Part shown: piece after piece, positions 63,809 through 64,000 of the stretch
How positions within the stretch are numbered: position 1 is the first letter of the stretch
Layout: each line of letters begins with the position of its first letter
Source of the DNA: Campylobacter armoricus
GTDB lineage: Bacteria > Campylobacterota > Campylobacteria > Campylobacterales > Campylobacteraceae
Assembly (NCBI RefSeq): GCF_013372105.1
Contig: NZ_CP053825.1
Span: forward strand, 186,001-250,000
Direction: 5' to 3'
DNA: 64,000 nucleotides
The notes under the pieces: generated by a model
Databases searched by the model: none
Told to the model about the DNA's origin: nothing
What the model saw: only the letters and a program-made list of their open reading frames with translations
Made by a program: the position numbers and the translations under genes

Positions 63809-64000
63809 AACTTTCTATTGTTATACCTTTTGGTTTAAGTCAGGAAAGGATTTATATAAAAGATCGTGTTATCCAAAAAGCATGTGAATTTAAAAGTGAT
63901 AATAGGATTGAATATATTTTTGTTGAAGGATATTCTTCTTTAAAAAATAATTTAAAATGTGTTATTGAAGAAAAAGGACATATTTATCTTAAAGATGAAA
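63805..64000 (+). CDS. Partial CDS, probable capsule glycosyltransferase (N-terminus)
   Basis: Open reading frame of at least 65 codons, cut by the window end. It starts with GTG at 63805, overlapping the kpsF stop (GTGA), and reads VKLSIVIPFGLSQERIYIKD, with the hydrophobic strand followed by charged residues that opens many family 2-like glycosyltransferases. The place right after kpsF, where the capsule-specific sugar genes begin in C. jejuni, supports this. The class cannot be confirmed from the fragment. Confidence 0.55.
   Translation, partial: MKLSIVIPFGLSQERIYIKDRVIQKACEFKSDNRIEYIFVEGYSSLKNNLKCVIEEKGHIYLKDE

Overview
The window is about 70% A+T, uses short leaders with AAGG-type ribosome binding sites, and has gene clusters typical of thermotolerant Campylobacter: fused ispDF, flhF-flhG-fliA-fliM-fliY, katA with an ankyrin partner, and kpsMTEDF. 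Many short runs keep the gene order I recall from C. jejuni, but these runs are rearranged relative to each other. That suggests a non-jejuni species, perhaps of the C. lari group. The species call is inference from memory of gene order. No insertion sequence, prophage, CRISPR array or rRNA operon is visible; one tRNA (Phe) is present.

Layout. 0.1-8.9 kb: an almost gapless + strand run, aroQ - M24 peptidase - folK - flhF - flhG - membrane protein - fliA - fliM - fliY - LOG-family protein - mnmA. 8.9-9.85 kb: a small accessory island with an XRE repressor gene divergent from two small unknown genes, with two identical palindromes between them. 9.85-13.5 kb (-): ispDF, an orphan degenerate response regulator, an ATP-sulfurylase-like protein and pgpA. 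13.6-19.4 kb: mrp and dapD (+), then an alpha/beta hydrolase, dps, pgi and galU (-). 19.5-24.2 kb: an IMPACT-family protein, a Cj0428/FedD-like flagellar co-expressed protein with a possible sigma-54 promoter, a YbiT-like ABC-F ATPase, and an envelope operon with a superinfection-immunity-like membrane protein, a MORN_2 lipoprotein and a secreted protein. 24.2-30.9 kb: a degenerate GGDEF membrane protein, a phosphohexomutase, tilS, rimO, prfB and a tandem universal stress protein. 30.9-32.3 kb: an AT-rich gap with possible decayed coding sequence, then a DUF285 (BspA-like) repeat protein. 32.3-39.8 kb: YeiH-type exporter and LysR regulator, murD, mraY, gpmI, fabG, acpS and fliL.

39.9-54.4 kb is the most interesting part. 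Two paralogous PAS/HTH regulators of the YheO/HeuR type bracket katA - ankyrin - argH - Dcu transporter. The second is divergent from an intact five-gene operon: ridA, DcuC-like transporter, MetC-like PLP lyase, PurB-like lyase and MmgE/PrpD protein. This operon has a near-consensus TTGACA-17-TAATAT promoter within a ladder of palindromes and ends in a strong hairpin. The gene content fits uptake and breakdown of an amino- or thio-linked C4-dicarboxylate adduct, which is inference. feoAB and tenA follow.

55.2-57.8 kb: acpP - fabF - accA, then tRNA-Phe. 57.8-58.6 kb: a DUF455 protein. 58.6 kb to the end: capsule export genes kpsM-T-E-D-F and the start of a probable glycosyltransferase cut by the window edge. 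Overlapping or touching reading frames are common, and several terminators lie inside the ends of converging genes. Oxidative-stress genes dps and katA carry AT-rich palindromes of the PerR/Fur type.
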